From Acidobacteriota bacterium (GTDB taxonomy: Bacteria; Acidobacteriota; Terriglobia; Terriglobales; Acidobacteriaceae), in NCBI GenBank assembly GCA_021805025.1, contig JAJZGF010000005.1, forward strand, positions 17,135 to 81,134: 64,000 bases of DNA. Direction: 5' to 3'. This document shows positions 1-8,896 of this stretch, piece after piece. The notes under the pieces are model-generated. The model did not search any database. It was not told the DNA's origin and saw only the letters and a list, made by a program, of their open reading frames with translations. The position numbers were made by a program, and so were the translations under genes. How positions within the stretch are numbered: the stretch's first letter is position 1; every line of letters starts with the position of its first letter.

Positions 1-123
1 GCTTGTCTCATCCACATGGCAGATCAATTGGACACCGGCGACATCCTCACGCTGGACAGCGATTTCAAACACTACCGCTGGCGCCGCAACAAGCCCTTCC
101 GGCTCCTGGTTCCTATAAAGTAA
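1..123 (+). CDS. VapC-like PIN-domain toxin, C-terminal end only (5' end outside window)
   Basis: Only the last 40 codons are present, read in frame 1 to a TAA stop. The residues ILTLDSDFKHYRW followed by a basic RRNKPF stretch match the last strand and tail of PIN-domain nucleases, in which the Asp of the LTLD motif is one of the metal-binding acidic residues. By family knowledge such proteins are the RNase toxins of type II VapBC modules. The antitoxin and the rest of the toxin lie left of the window. A second, unrelated PIN toxin lies about 640 bases downstream. The assignment rests on a short fragment. Confidence 0.6.
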   Translation, partial: ACLIHMADQLDTGDILTLDSDFKHYRWRRNKPFRLLVPIK

Positions 124-182
124 GCCGGGTGCCCCACCCTAAACGCGTTCTTTGCGTTTAGGGTGGGAAAGCACGAACCTCA
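124..182. repeat. Palindromic element, GGGTGCCCCA family (copy 1)
   Basis: A near-perfect hairpin lies between the toxin stop and recX: arm CCCACCCTAAACGC at 133-146, loop 147-153, arm GCGTTTAGGGTGGG at 154-167. It is preceded by GCCGGGTGCC and followed by AAAGCACGAACCTCAA. The same flanks recur around different but self-complementary arms at about 28.3-28.5, 30.1, 57.6 and 58.2 kb. It may also act as a terminator for the toxin transcript, but there is no T-run. Confidence 0.75.
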
Positions 183-192
183 AAGAGTCTCC

Positions 193-753
193 ATGTCCTT
201 CCCGCGCAAACCCGCGAAGCCCCGCGAACCCCTCAACGAACGGGGCCTCTACGACTACGCCGTCAAGGCCCTCGGCCGCACCATGCGGACAGAAGCCGAA
301 CTCCGCCGCCTCATGCAATCCCGCGTCGAGCCCGGTGAGCGCGGCCAGGCCATCATCGCCTCCACCCTCGCCCGCCTCAAAGAGCAGCGCTACATCGACG
401 ACCAGGCCTACGCGGAAGCGTTCACCCGCCTCCGCCAGGAGAACGAGAAGCTCGGTCAGCGCACCGTCCGCCAGAAGCTCGCGCAGAAGGGCATCGCCCG
501 CTCCATCGCGGACACCGCCGTCGACGCCCACTACGCCGCCACCGATGAGGAAGCCCTCGCCCGCCAGCACATCGAGCGCAAGCGCATCTGCAAGCCCGAG
601 AACGAAAAGGAGACGGCTCGCGTCATGCGCCGCCTCGTCGCCGCAGGGTTCTCCACCGGCGTCATCTACAAAATCCTCCGCCAGTGGAACGTCCCCGACG
701 AATCCCTCGCCGCCCTCGACACGCTGGACACGGATAAGAGTGACGACCTCTGA
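193..753 (+). CDS. recX: Regulatory protein RecX
   Basis: RecX binds RecA filaments in the cytoplasm and limits recombination and SOS signalling. The 186-residue product has the tandem three-helix repeats of the family: ALGRTMRTEAELRRLM near the N-terminus, then LKEQRYIDDQAYAEAF, LGQRTVRQKLAQKGI and a C-terminal repeat ending in IYKILRQW. Length fits the family. I chose the ATG at 193 because the reading frame further upstream (GTG at 163) would run into the palindromic element. The ribosome-binding site is weak (AAAGAG). No recA is visible nearby, so it is probably transcribed alone. Confidence 0.85.
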   Translation: MSFPRKPAKPREPLNERGLYDYAVKALGRTMRTEAELRRLMQSRVEPGERGQAIIASTLARLKEQRYIDDQAYAEAFTRLRQENEKLGQRTVRQKLAQKGIARSIADTAVDAHYAATDEEALARQHIERKRICKPENEKETARVMRRLVAAGFSTGVIYKILRQWNVPDESLAALDTLDTDKSDDL

Positions 754-762
754 CCGGTATCC

Positions 763-1161
763 TCACAGATGCGGAAACAAAGCCAATCCCGGCACCTGAA
801 AATCCCGAACATTGTCGGTCAGCAATTGACATCTATGTTCCATCGCAGTCGCTGCAATCATCATGTCGGCCAGCGAGTGCGTTTTCCCCGCTTTGCGCCG
901 CATTGCGACCATCTCTCCCGCCCGCCGGGCAATCGAAAGCGTCAGATCGTAACAGGTCAACGAACCGACAAGCGCATTTGTCGCAGCCTCTTCTCCCGGC
1001 CTTGCTCCGGCATACAACTCCCCGGCGTTCACGCAGGAAGTCGCCAACTCAAAGCCGTCTGCAATCAATTGCTTTAGCAGCGCGATCTGCTTTGGTCGGC
1101 GATGCAGCACGTCGATCAAAACCGTCGTATCCAGCAAAATGCTCCGGCTTGCGCTCCTCAC
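763..1161 (-). CDS. vapC: VapC-type PIN-domain ribonuclease toxin
   Basis: The 132-residue protein has a complete PIN domain: LLDTTVLIDVL with the first catalytic Asp (about residue 11), NAGELYAG with the conserved Glu, HSLADMMIAATAM with a further Asp, and LLTDNVRDF with the last Asp. PIN toxins are metal-dependent RNases held inactive by a cognate antitoxin. Its ATG overlaps the stop of the upstream antitoxin gene by four bases, the usual arrangement for coupled translation in VapBC operons. It converges with recX with only nine bases between the stops. Confidence 0.88.
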   Translation of the reverse strand: MRSASRSILLDTTVLIDVLHRRPKQIALLKQLIADGFELATSCVNAGELYAGARPGEEAATNALVGSLTCYDLTLSIARRAGEMVAMRRKAGKTHSLADMMIAATAMEHRCQLLTDNVRDFQVPGLALFPHL

Positions 1162-1448
1162 CGGCTACTGCCCTCCCGCGCGGACCGGGCCAGCCGCTTC
1201 TGGCGCGAACTCTGCTCACGGCGCAGACGATGGACCCACTCCGCGGCTCCCACCGCCGCCACGTCGGGGTGGTTCTCGTCTCGCCATGCCAGGGAATCAT
1301 CCTCAAGAAACGCCAGCATCTTGCGCCGCTTTACCTCCTTCTCTGCCGTTTCCACCAGAAACGTGCTGCGTCCGCGCGGACCAGCCAGTTTGTCAATTTC
1401 ACGCGCCAGTTCCGCCGGCAACACCACGTGTGCTCGAATCGTGGCCAT
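1158..1448 (-). CDS. vapB: Ribbon-helix-helix antitoxin of the VapB type
   Basis: The 96-residue protein begins with a beta strand and helix pattern typical of ribbon-helix-helix DNA-binding proteins (TIRAHVVLPAELAREIDKLA, then STFLVETAEKEVKRRK). The C-terminal half, rich in Trp, Asp and basic residues, is where toxin contact is expected. It is first in a two-gene operon with the PIN toxin. The start is preceded by AAGGAG, at a long spacing of about 12 bases. Antitoxins of this class bind their own promoter; the direct repeats upstream are candidate sites. Confidence 0.82.
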   Translation of the reverse strand: MATIRAHVVLPAELAREIDKLAGPRGRSTFLVETAEKEVKRRKMLAFLEDDSLAWRDENHPDVAAVGAAEWVHRLRREQSSRQKRLARSAREGSSR

Positions 1449-1486
1449 AGCTTTAACACACTCCTTATGTGCTTTTATAGCTTAAC
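1447..1486 (-). promoter_or_regulatory. Putative VapBC promoter and autoregulatory direct repeats
   Basis: Read on the plus strand, ATAGCTTTAAC (1447-1457) and ATAGCTTAAC (1477-1486) form direct repeats three helical turns apart. They flank the Shine-Dalgarno sequence of the antitoxin gene. On the coding strand the distal repeat contains TATAAA, a plausible -10 box. Ribbon-helix-helix antitoxins often bind paired repeats at their own promoter, so this is a reasonable operator. No footprint evidence is possible here. Confidence 0.35.
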
Positions 1487-1578
1487 GCATCCCATGCCTG
1501 TGCGCCACACGCGGCTGCACGCACATCCCGCCGCCCGTTACACTGGATGCAACCAGCATTTCTGCCTCAGGGAACCTC

Positions 1579-4500
1579 ATGACCGGCAACGACATTCGCG
1601 AAAAGTTTCTGCGCTTTTTTGAGTCGAAGGGACACCGCCGTGTGCACTCTTCCTCACTGGTGCCCGCCAACGACCCCACGCTGCTCTTCACCAACGCGGG
1701 CATGAACCAGTTCAAGGACCTCTTCCTTGGCGCGGAAAAGCGCGAGTACAACCGGGCGACCACCTCGCAGAAGTGCGTGCGCGCCGGCGGCAAGCACAAC
1801 GATCTTGAAAACGTCGGCTTCACCCGCCGCCACCACACCTTCTTTGAGATGCTGGGCAACTTCAGCTTCGGCGACTACTTCAAGCGCGACGCCATCGCCT
1901 ACGCATGGGAGCTCGTCACCAGCCCCGAGTGGTTCGCCATCCCCAAAGACCGCCTCTACGTCACCATCTTCGAGGGTGCGGACGGCGTCCCCCGCGACAA
2001 CGAGGCCGAGCAGTTCTGGATCGAGGCCGGCGTCCCCAAAGAGCGCATCTTCCAGTACGGGCTCAAAGATAATTTCTGGCAGATGGGCGAAACCGGCCCC
2101 TGCGGACCCTGCTCGGAGATCTTCTACGACATGGGACTCGAAGCCGCCGAGACGCCCGGCGTCGATCTCCCGTTTGGGAAAGACGACGCCCGCTACGTCG
2201 AGATCTGGAACCTGGTCTTCATGCAGTTCGACCGCTCCGCCATCGTCGACCCTGCCACCAAACAGACCACCTATAACCTGACGCCGCTGCCCAAGCCCTC
2301 CATCGACACCGGCATGGGCCTGGAGCGGTTAGCCGCCGTGCTGCAAGGCAAAGTCAGCAACTTCGAGACGGACCTGTTTACGCCGCTCATCCAGCGCGCC
2401 GAAGAACTCACCGGCAAGGTCGTCAGCGAGGCCGCCATCGAGAGCGAAACCCGCACCGCCGATGACGCCGCCGCCAGCCTCCGCATCATTGCCGACCACG
2501 CCCGCGCGGCCACGTTTCTCATCTCGGACGGCGTACTGCCCTCCAACGAAGGGCGCGGCTACGTCCTGCGCAAGATCCTTCGCCGCGGAATCCGCCACGG
2601 CCGCCTGCTCGGTCAGGAAAAGCCCTTCATGTGCCAGATGGTCTACGCCGTCCGCGATTTGATGCAGTGCGCTTATCCCGAGCTGATTGATTCTGCTGAC
2701 CGCGTTGCCAAGGTCGTTGAAGCGGAAGAGAAGCAGTTCGACCGCGTGCTGAAGATCGGTTCGCGAGAACTCGACGAAGCGATTGTGCGGACCATAAAAT
2801 CCGCCGTTGAAGCCGGAGTTTCCCGACTGCCCCACCCATGGGAGCCCGACGTCGAAATTGAACGCGCAGGCGAGTCGCAGGCCTCCATTGAACGATTCCT
2901 GCGCAAGAATCCTCAATTCGAACGCACTTTCAGAATCCAAGGTCCTAAGGCGCTATACGGCTTCCTCCTAACTCAATACCCTGACTTGCGCGTCCAACTC
3001 GATGGGAAAGAAGCCTTCCACCTCTACGAGACTTTCGGCCTCCCGTTAGATTTCATGGTCGATGCCGCCCGCGATGCAGGAGTGCAGTTTGACCACGAGG
3101 GCTTCGAATCTGCACGCGCCGAAGAACAAGCCCGCGCCCGCGCCAGTTGGAAGGGCGGCAGCCAGAAGACCGCCAGCCCCGCCTATCGCGAGCTGCCCAA
3201 AACCATCTTCGAAGGCTACCGCCAGCTCACCTCCACCGGCTGCGAGGTCCTCGCCCTCATCAAGGACGGTGTCGGCGTTCCCGCCGCCGCCGCGGGCGAT
3301 ACCGTCGAGGTCGTCCTCGACCACACCAGCTTCTACGCCGACTCCGGCGGCCAGACCGGCGACACCGGTCTTTTCCTGGCCTCGGACGGCAATTCTACAG
3401 TCGCCGAGATCACCGGCTGCGTTGCGCCTGTGCAGGGGGTGCGCGCGCACAAGGCCATCCTCAAGCAAGCGCTGGCCGTGGGCGACCGCGTCAACACCGT
3501 CGTGGACGGGGCACGCCGCGACGCTATCCGCCGCAACCACACCGGCACGCACCTGCTCCACGCCGCGCTGCGCCAGGTCCTCGGCACCCACGTCAAGCAG
3601 GCCGGCTCCTCCGTCGAGCCCACGCGCCTGCGCTTCGACTTCTCCCACTTCGCGCAGGTGGCCGACGAAGAGTTGCAGGAGATCGAGGACATCGTCAACC
3701 GCGAGGTCCTCTCCAACGCCCGCGTCGAAACGCTGGAAGACGTGCCCATCGACGTCGCCGTCAACGAGTACCACGCCATGGCCCTCTTCGGTGAAAAGTA
3801 CGGCGACAAGGTTCGCGTCGTGAAGCTCTCCGACGGCTTCTCCACGGAGCTCTGCGGCGGCACGCACACCGCGGCCACCGGCGAAATCGGCCTCTTCAAG
3901 CTCACCAGCGAGGGCGCCGTCTCCAGCGGCGTGCGCCGCATTGAGGCCATCAGCGGCCTCGGCTCGCTCTCCACCTTCCGCCGCGACTTCGAGGTCGCCA
4001 AGCTCGCCGGCCAGTACGTTCCGACAGTGGATAACCTTGCCGACGGCCTCCGTGCTAAATTCGCCAGCCAGGAAGAAGAGATGAAGCGCCTGCGCCGCGA
4101 GCTCGACGAGATGCGCATGAAGTCCGCCGCCGGCGCGCTGGATGAAGCCCTCAGCCACGCCGTCGAGGTCAAAGGCGTTCGCCTCGTCACGCTCCGCGCC
4201 GACGCACTGGAGCGCGGCCAGCTTCGCACGCTCGTTGACAACCTCAAGCAGAAGCTCGGCGAGGGCGTCGTCGTTCTCGCCTCGGCCCAGCCCGAGGGCA
4301 AGGTGGCCATCATCGCCGGCGTCACGCCCGGCCTCGTCAAGCGCATCCAGGCCGGCAAGCTCGTCGGCGCAGTCGCAAAGCTGGTGGGCGGCTCCGGCGG
4401 CGGCAAGCCCGAGATTGCAGAAGCCGGCGGCAAAGACCAGGCGCAGATTGATGCCGCGCTCAAGGCCGCGCCGGAGCTGGTCGCCGCGCTGCTCGGCTAG
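1579..4500 (+). CDS. alaS: Alanyl-tRNA synthetase with an internal insertion
   Basis: AlaRS charges tRNA-Ala in the cytoplasm. The class II catalytic core is clear at the N-terminus ([48 protein letters not shown]). The editing domain carries the zinc site HTGTHLLH near residue 652 and CGGTH near 759, followed by a coiled coil and the C-Ala domain with a GGSGGGKPE segment. The product has 973 residues against about 870-880 usual. Most of the excess is a segment of roughly 70 residues (about 400-473) between the tRNA-recognition helices and the [13 protein letters not shown] motif. Codons there are visibly less GC-rich than in the flanks. AGGGA precedes the ATG at good spacing. Confidence 0.97.
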   Translation: MTGNDIREKFLRFFESKGHRRVHSSSLVPANDPTLLFTNAGMNQFKDLFLGAEKREYNRATTSQKCVRAGGKHNDLENVGFTRRHHTFFEMLGNFSFGDYFKRDAIAYAWELVTSPEWFAIPKDRLYVTIFEGADGVPRDNEAEQFWIEAGVPKERIFQYGLKDNFWQMGETGPCGPCSEIFYDMGLEAAETPGVDLPFGKDDARYVEIWNLVFMQFDRSAIVDPATKQTTYNLTPLPKPSIDTGMGLERLAAVLQGKVSNFETDLFTPLIQRAEELTGKVVSEAAIESETRTADDAAASLRIIADHARAATFLISDGVLPSNEGRGYVLRKILRRGIRHGRLLGQEKPFMCQMVYAVRDLMQCAYPELIDSADRVAKVVEAEEKQFDRVLKIGSRELDEAIVRTIKSAVEAGVSRLPHPWEPDVEIERAGESQASIERFLRKNPQFERTFRIQGPKALYGFLLTQYPDLRVQLDGKEAFHLYETFGLPLDFMVDAARDAGVQFDHEGFESARAEEQARARASWKGGSQKTASPAYRELPKTIFEGYRQLTSTGCEVLALIKDGVGVPAAAAGDTVEVVLDHTSFYADSGGQTGDTGLFLASDGNSTVAEITGCVAPVQGVRAHKAILKQALAVGDRVNTVVDGARRDAIRRNHTGTHLLHAALRQVLGTHVKQAGSSVEPTRLRFDFSHFAQVADEELQEIEDIVNREVLSNARVETLEDVPIDVAVNEYHAMALFGEKYGDKVRVVKLSDGFSTELCGGTHTAATGEIGLFKLTSEGAVSSGVRRIEAISGLGSLSTFRRDFEVAKLAGQYVPTVDNLADGLRAKFASQEEEMKRLRRELDEMRMKSAAGALDEALSHAVEVKGVRLVTLRADALERGQLRTLVDNLKQKLGEGVVVLASAQPEGKVAIIAGVTPGLVKRIQAGKLVGAVAKLVGGSGGGKPEIAEAGGKDQAQIDAALKAAPELVAALLG

Positions 4501-4547
4501 TGGATGGCTGCGCCCCGCGCATCCATCGCAACGCAACCGTCAGAAAC

Positions 4548-4582
4548 ACAAAGGGCCGCATCTCTCCAGTGCGGCCCTTTGT
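4548..4582. terminator. Bidirectional intrinsic terminator between alaS and the barrel gene
   Basis: ACAAAGGGCCGCA (4548-4560) and TGCGGCCCTTTGT (4570-4582) form a perfect 13-bp stem around a nine-base loop. The stem ends in A/T tracts on both strands, so it can terminate the two convergent genes on either side. Confidence 0.8.
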
Positions 4583-4597
4583 CGCCTTCTGCGCCGG

Positions 4598-5470
4598 TTA
4601 GCGCACCGTGGCACTGCGGCCAAAGCTGTAGGCCACGCCGAAAGAGACGAGAGGAAACGTCTTCAAGGGATCCAGGTCACCTTTCCACTTCGCAATCTGC
4701 GCGTTCAGGTCGCTCTGTATCTGGACCGCAAGCGGGTTGGTGATGCTGGCCACGTTGGTGCATTGCGTCTGCGCCTGGTCATAACAGGCCCAGCCCGACA
4801 GGTTCGCCGTGAGGGATGGCGAGCCGATAAAGGCCGCACCCGCCTCAAACGGAAACGACCAGTGCCCGTTGCGCGGAATCGTATTGCCCCACCCCGCCGT
4901 GAGCGTTAGAGCCGGTTTGTTTGAGTGCAGGCCCAGCAGCGCGCTTGCGCTCAACGGCGTCGCGCCGGTAAACGGGTTGGCGGTCGCCGAGTAATACGTG
5001 CTTCCATTCAGCGTAAAGCTCGTTCCTCCCGGAAGGGCCGAGGACGCCGCCAACTGATTGCCGTTGTACATCATCAGTCCGGGACTGATGCGGAACCCCT
5101 TGTGAAAGGGATAGATATCGCCGGCAATCTGCGCCGTAGCCATGTTGAGCGTCGCCGTCGCGGGAAAGCCATTGGGCGTGAAACTGGTTGAATAGTTGAA
5201 GACACTGCCCGTCGCCCGCACGTTGAAATGGTTGTTCACGTACGCCGTCAGTTGCCCGCCCGGCCCCATCGGCGAAATCGTCCCGCCAATCGCAAAACGG
5301 GAAAATGGACGCCCCGATCCCTCGCTGCTCTGGACCACCGGACCTCCGCGCACTACGCCGCCACCGGCTGCATCGGCAAACAGGCTTGACGAGCTGGAAA
5401 ACTGAGCTACCAGCGCTGCCGGCATCAACACCAGGGCGAATCCAAAATATCTAAGTCTATGGCTAAACAT
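4598..5470 (-). CDS. Outer-membrane beta-barrel protein, function unknown
   Basis: The 290-residue protein starts with a signal peptide (hydrophobic FALVLMPAALVAQ). Repeated amphipathic strands follow, such as QLTAYVNNHFNVRATGSVFN, QIAGDIYPFHKGFRISPGL and ALTLTAGWGNTIP. It ends in PLVSFGVAYSFG, the aromatic-terminated last strand expected of BAM substrates. This suggests a small porin-like or OmpA-like barrel; similar barrels are common in acidobacteria but no substrate can be inferred. GGAGG is well placed before the ATG. The gene is monocistronic, convergent with alaS and sharing its terminator. Confidence 0.72.
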   Translation of the reverse strand: MFSHRLRYFGFALVLMPAALVAQFSSSSSLFADAAGGGVVRGGPVVQSSEGSGRPFSRFAIGGTISPMGPGGQLTAYVNNHFNVRATGSVFNYSTSFTPNGFPATATLNMATAQIAGDIYPFHKGFRISPGLMMYNGNQLAASSALPGGTSFTLNGSTYYSATANPFTGATPLSASALLGLHSNKPALTLTAGWGNTIPRNGHWSFPFEAGAAFIGSPSLTANLSGWACYDQAQTQCTNVASITNPLAVQIQSDLNAQIAKWKGDLDPLKTFPLVSFGVAYSFGRSATVR

Positions 5471-5752
5471 CGCGCCTCCAGAACCTGTCTCATCGCGGAC
5501 CAGCTACCCTTGGAACAGGACACAGGTGCAAGGGTCAAACGCCGCTGCTTATCCCCTCATCGGCGAACTGAAAGGATCCGTGAAGGAGATTCTGAGCGGA
5601 GATTACCATGGATTCAGAAAATGATTACTGTCGATCGGACCCATACATTACCTAAGACATGAGAGAAAAGTTGTATTTCGGAACTGGCCCCGCGCGTGCC
5701 ATTCGACAGGTCCTTCTCGCGCAACAGGCGCATCATGCCGTAACCTTGCCCC

Positions 5753-6850
5753 ATGATCCAGCCCGAGATCGATCCTGAGGCGGTTGCCCGCTTCAGGCGA
5801 ATGCTGCTTGCCTGGTATGACTCCCACCAGCGTGACCTGCCCTGGCGGCAGACGCAAGACCCCTACGCCATTTGGGTCTCGGAGATCATGCTCCAGCAGA
5901 CACGCGTCGCCGTCGTCATCGATCGCTACCAGGCCTTCCTGCAGCGCTTTCCCTCGCTGCCCGCGCTCGCTCTCGCTCCCGAGCAGGACGTCCTGGCCGT
6001 CTGGAGCGGACTCGGCTACTACCGCCGCGCCCGCATGTTGCACAAGGCCGCCCAGTTTGTCATTGAACACCACAACGGCGTCCTGCCCTCCACCGTCGAG
6101 CAGTTGCGCCTGCTGCCCGGCATCGGGGCTTATACCGCCGCGGCCCTTGCCAGCATCGCCTTCAGTCGGCCCGTCGGCCTGGTTGACGGCAACGTGGAGC
6201 GTGTCTTCTGCCGCCTCCAGGATTGGCCCGGCGCCGTCCGTGTTTCCGGGCCCACCCTCCGCCGCAGAGTTGAGATCCTTGCCAACCAGCTCGTCCACCC
6301 CACCCGGCCCGGAGACTTCAACCAGGCTCTCATGGAACTGGGCGCCACCCTCTGCACTCCGCGCAGGCCGCAGTGCCTGTCCTGCCCCGTCGCTGTCGAC
6401 TGCTCCACCCGCGGCGAGCACAAGACAACTCCGCGCCCCCCTATGCTCAGCACGCAGGTCGCCTGCGCCCTCGCCGTCCGGTCCGCTGCGCAGCCCTGCC
6501 CCTCCCACCTCGAGGTGCTCCTCGAGCAGCGGCCGACCGGTGAATCGGTCATGCCCGGGATGTGGCAATTGCCGGTCCTGCACGACCCTCAGGTGCCCGC
6601 TGCGCAGCTCCGCATGACCGTGCGCCATGCCATCATGCAGGTCAACTACTACGTCCGCATCCGCACCGTCCTTGAAGACGACGTTGACGCCCTCACCCTC
6701 CTCCAGGGCAACCGCCGCTGGGTTCCGCTCGCTGAGGCCGGATCAGTGGCCCTCACCGGCCTGGCCCGCAAGGTCCTCACCCGAGCGCACCTCGTGCAGC
6801 CCTCGGTGCAGAAGCCTGCGGCAGCCCCGCAACGCAGCCACGAGCCGTAA
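5753..6850 (+). CDS. mutY: A/G-specific adenine DNA glycosylase MutY
   Basis: MutY removes adenine mispaired with 8-oxoguanine. The 365-residue protein shows the SEIMLQQTRV motif with the catalytic Glu at 44, the helix-hairpin-helix LPGIGAYTAAA at 121-131, the catalytic Asp at 145 in LVDGNVERV, and the iron-sulfur loop with Cys 201, 208, 211 and 217. The C-terminal NUDIX-like domain that reads 8-oxoG follows (MPGMWQLPVL). Length is normal. The ATG has no obvious Shine-Dalgarno sequence. It stands alone between the barrel gene and a convergent small zinc-ribbon gene. Confidence 0.95.
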   Translation: MIQPEIDPEAVARFRRMLLAWYDSHQRDLPWRQTQDPYAIWVSEIMLQQTRVAVVIDRYQAFLQRFPSLPALALAPEQDVLAVWSGLGYYRRARMLHKAAQFVIEHHNGVLPSTVEQLRLLPGIGAYTAAALASIAFSRPVGLVDGNVERVFCRLQDWPGAVRVSGPTLRRRVEILANQLVHPTRPGDFNQALMELGATLCTPRRPQCLSCPVAVDCSTRGEHKTTPRPPMLSTQVACALAVRSAAQPCPSHLEVLLEQRPTGESVMPGMWQLPVLHDPQVPAAQLRMTVRHAIMQVNYYVRIRTVLEDDVDALTLLQGNRRWVPLAEAGSVALTGLARKVLTRAHLVQPSVQKPAAAPQRSHEP

Positions 6851-6864
6851 AAGCAAGCAGGCTT

Positions 6865-7071
6865 TCAGTAGTAGTCTGAGCAGCTCAGGTAATAGCCGCA
6901 TTGGGTGCACACCAGTTTGCATCGGTGGCCCGTCAGCCGGCTGGAACACGTCGGGCATACCTGGCAGTGGTGCTCGGCGGGTAAATCGGCCGCAGCCGTG
7001 CAATCCGCACCACTTTGTGGGAAATCCGAGGCAAAATCGGGATCAAAGGCTTGCGGCCGGTGCGGCAACAT
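6865..7071 (-). CDS. Small zinc-ribbon protein, function unknown
   Basis: The last 30 residues contain CPTC, C, CTQC and a terminal C in a Cys-rich block ending [10 protein letters not shown]. This spacing strongly suggests a zinc ribbon binding one or two metal ions. The first 36 residues are low in information and the true start may lie downstream. A block like this seems to me widespread in acidobacteria, but I cannot name a family. The gene converges with mutY, with 14 bases between the stops. Confidence 0.55.
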   Translation of the reverse strand: MLPHRPQAFDPDFASDFPQSGADCTAAADLPAEHHCQVCPTCSSRLTGHRCKLVCTQCGYYLSCSDYY

Positions 7072-7236
7072 GCCCGACAGATTAGCATAGAGATGAGTAC
7101 AGCCTGCCCCGCAGTGTCCCGGCAGGTGCCTTTGGCATCAACCTATTTCGAGCGCCGCCCGTGCTTCCCCTCAGGCGGTGCATCCCAACCATTCATTCAG
7201 AATCCACAGATTCCGGAAACAACCCAAGGAGGAAAT

Positions 7237-7668
7237 ATGGCAAGCAAGGCAAGTGCGGTTTGGACAGGTTCACTGAAGGAAGGCAAGGGCACCATCTCCA
7301 CGGCAACCGGCGTGCTCAGCAACGCAAACTACTCCTTCGCCACGCGGTTTGAAGGCGCCGCCAGCGGCACCACGCCCGAGGAGCTCATCGCAGCGGCTCA
7401 CGCCAGTTGCTTCTCCATGGCGCTGGGCGCGCAGCTTGGCGAAGCCGGACTGACCCCGGCAAAGATCGAGACCCACGCCGCCGTCACTCTGGCCAAGACC
7501 GACGCGGGCTTCGCCGTGACCAAGATTGCCCTGACCTCCACGGCCAGCGTGCCCGGCGCCACCAAGGAAACCTTTGACAATGCCGCCGGCAACGCCAAGG
7601 CAGGCTGCCCCATCTCCAAGCTCTTCGCCAACAACACAGAGATCACCCTGGACGCCAAGCTGGTCTGA
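7237..7668 (+). CDS. osmC: OsmC-family peroxiredoxin
   Basis: OsmC/Ohr enzymes reduce organic hydroperoxides through two cysteines. Both are present in this 143-residue protein: AAAHASCFSM near residue 60 and AGCPISKLF near the C-terminus. The N-terminal ASAVWTGSLKEGKGTI strand is typical of OsmC. The ATG at 7237 is preceded by AAGGAGGA at ideal spacing, so the longer reading frame upstream is not used. No regulator gene of the OhrR type is next to it. Confidence 0.92.
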   Translation: MASKASAVWTGSLKEGKGTISTATGVLSNANYSFATRFEGAASGTTPEELIAAAHASCFSMALGAQLGEAGLTPAKIETHAAVTLAKTDAGFAVTKIALTSTASVPGATKETFDNAAGNAKAGCPISKLFANNTEITLDAKLV

Positions 7669-7706
7669 AGCCGGGCCTTACCCGGCCTGCAGCTCTGGCC
7701 CTATCC

Positions 7707-7752
7707 TGTCCCATCCGCGCCGCGCCGGCCCTCAGCGCAGCCGGGTGGGACA
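7707..7752. repeat. Degenerate palindromic element after osmC
   Basis: TGTCCCATCC (7707-7716) and GGGTGGGACA (7743-7752) are complementary at nine of ten positions around a GC-rich middle. The arms resemble those of the element at 30261-30305 (TCCCACCCA and TGGATGGGACA). I read it as a decayed copy of the same broad palindrome group; it may also end the osmC transcript. Confidence 0.45.
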
Positions 7753-7881
7753 CACATTTTGCGCCTCCGCAAATTCTCTTGACAGTGCAGGCGCCCCTGC
7801 GCCAATGTCAATCCCGCGTCGCATCATCCTCTGCCTGCTTCCCTTCATCGCGCGACGAACCATTCCCCGGCAAAGGAGCCG

Positions 7882-8295
7882 ATGTCCATGCATCATCTGC
7901 ACTTCAACCACTGGGCCGTTTTCGTCTCTGCTGCTTTTCTCTGGCTCCTCGGAGCAATCTGGTACTCGCCGCTGCTCTTCGCCAAGCCGTGGGTCGAGAT
8001 TGTCGGCCGCAAGATGGGCGAGAAGCCCAAAGGCGTCGTCCACGGCATGATCGCGTCTTTTATCGGAGACCTGCTGATCGCCTTCGTTCTCGCGCACATC
8101 ATCGCCTGGTCTGGCGCGGACACCGCAGGCTGGGGCGTCTTTATCGGCGTCCTCACCTGGGTCGGTTTTGTGCTTGCCCCGCTCTACCCGCAGCGCATCT
8201 ATGAAGGGCGGCCATTCAAATACTTCGCCATCAACGGCGGCTACTGGCTCGCAGGTCTCGCTGTGGCCGGCGCACTGCTCGCAACCTGGCGCTGA
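7882..8295 (+). CDS. DUF1761-type four-helix membrane protein
   Basis: The 137-residue product is an integral membrane protein with about four hydrophobic segments (residues 12-30, 55-75, 80-100 and 118-135). It carries the conserved GAIWYSPLLFAKPW motif near the first helix and GWGVFIGVLTWVGF in the third, as in the DUF1761 family. The function of that family is unknown. AAAGGAGC sits just before the ATG. It appears monocistronic and is convergent with maf. Confidence 0.75.
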   Translation: MSMHHLHFNHWAVFVSAAFLWLLGAIWYSPLLFAKPWVEIVGRKMGEKPKGVVHGMIASFIGDLLIAFVLAHIIAWSGADTAGWGVFIGVLTWVGFVLAPLYPQRIYEGRPFKYFAINGGYWLAGLAVAGALLATWR

Positions 8296-8314
8296 GCCCG
8301 ATCCCGCCCGCTGA

Positions 8315-8896
8315 TCAACTGGCCCGCTGTCCCGTCGCCGCCTGCACCACCTCGAGCATCGTCGTTACCAGCGCCAGCGGCAGCCCGACCACGTTGAAGT
8401 AGCAGCCCTCCACACGCGGAATCCACCTGGCGGCCCGCCCCTGGATGCCATAGGCCCCCGCCTTGTCCATCGGCTCGCCGGTGGCAACGTATGCGGCAAT
8501 CTCCTCATCGCTCAGCGTCCGGAAGCGCACGCCCGTCACCTCCGCGGCCACCTCCACCCGCCGCGCCGTCACCACCGCTACGCCGGTGATCACGCGATGC
8601 GTGCGCCCGCTCAGCAGCCGCAGCATCCGCGCCGCATCCGCCGCGTCTTCCGGCTTGCCCAGCATGTGGTTGTCCAGCGTCACCGTCGTGTCCGCGCCCA
8701 GCACCACGGCCTCGGCATTGCCCCCCGCGTCAAACACCGCCTGCGCCTTCTCCCGCGCCAGCCGCGTCACATAGGCGATCGGGTCCTCCTCGGGCCGCGG
8801 ATCCTCATTGAGATGCGCTGCGCGAACCTCGAAGGTGAACCCCGCCTGCGTCAACAACTCCTTCCGACGCGGCGATGCAGAGGCAAGAATCAGCAC
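8315..8896 (-). CDS. maf: Maf-family nucleotide pyrophosphatase
   Basis: Maf proteins hydrolyse non-canonical nucleoside triphosphates such as dTTP/UTP or modified pyrimidines. The signature LILASASPRRKELL is at the very N-terminus. VLGADTTVTLDNHMLGKP and the later GKAGAYGIQG-like segment (DKAGAYGIQGRAARW) complete the active site. I chose GTG at 8896 because the product then starts VLILASASPRR as in the family. That GTG lies inside the end of the upstream peptidase gene (GTGCTGA), so translation is probably coupled. Length is 193 residues. Confidence 0.92.
   Translation of the reverse strand: MLILASASPRRKELLTQAGFTFEVRAAHLNEDPRPEEDPIAYVTRLAREKAQAVFDAGGNAEAVVLGADTTVTLDNHMLGKPEDAADAARMLRLLSGRTHRVITGVAVVTARRVEVAAEVTGVRFRTLSDEEIAAYVATGEPMDKAGAYGIQGRAARWIPRVEGCYFNVVGLPLALVTTMLEVVQAATGQRAS

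Noticed and set aside
3046..4536. Long open frame of 496 codons antisense to alaS
   Set aside because: It mirrors the codon pattern of alaS, has low-complexity Ala/Gly/Val-rich sequence and no recognisable domain; such antisense frames are expected in GC-rich genes.
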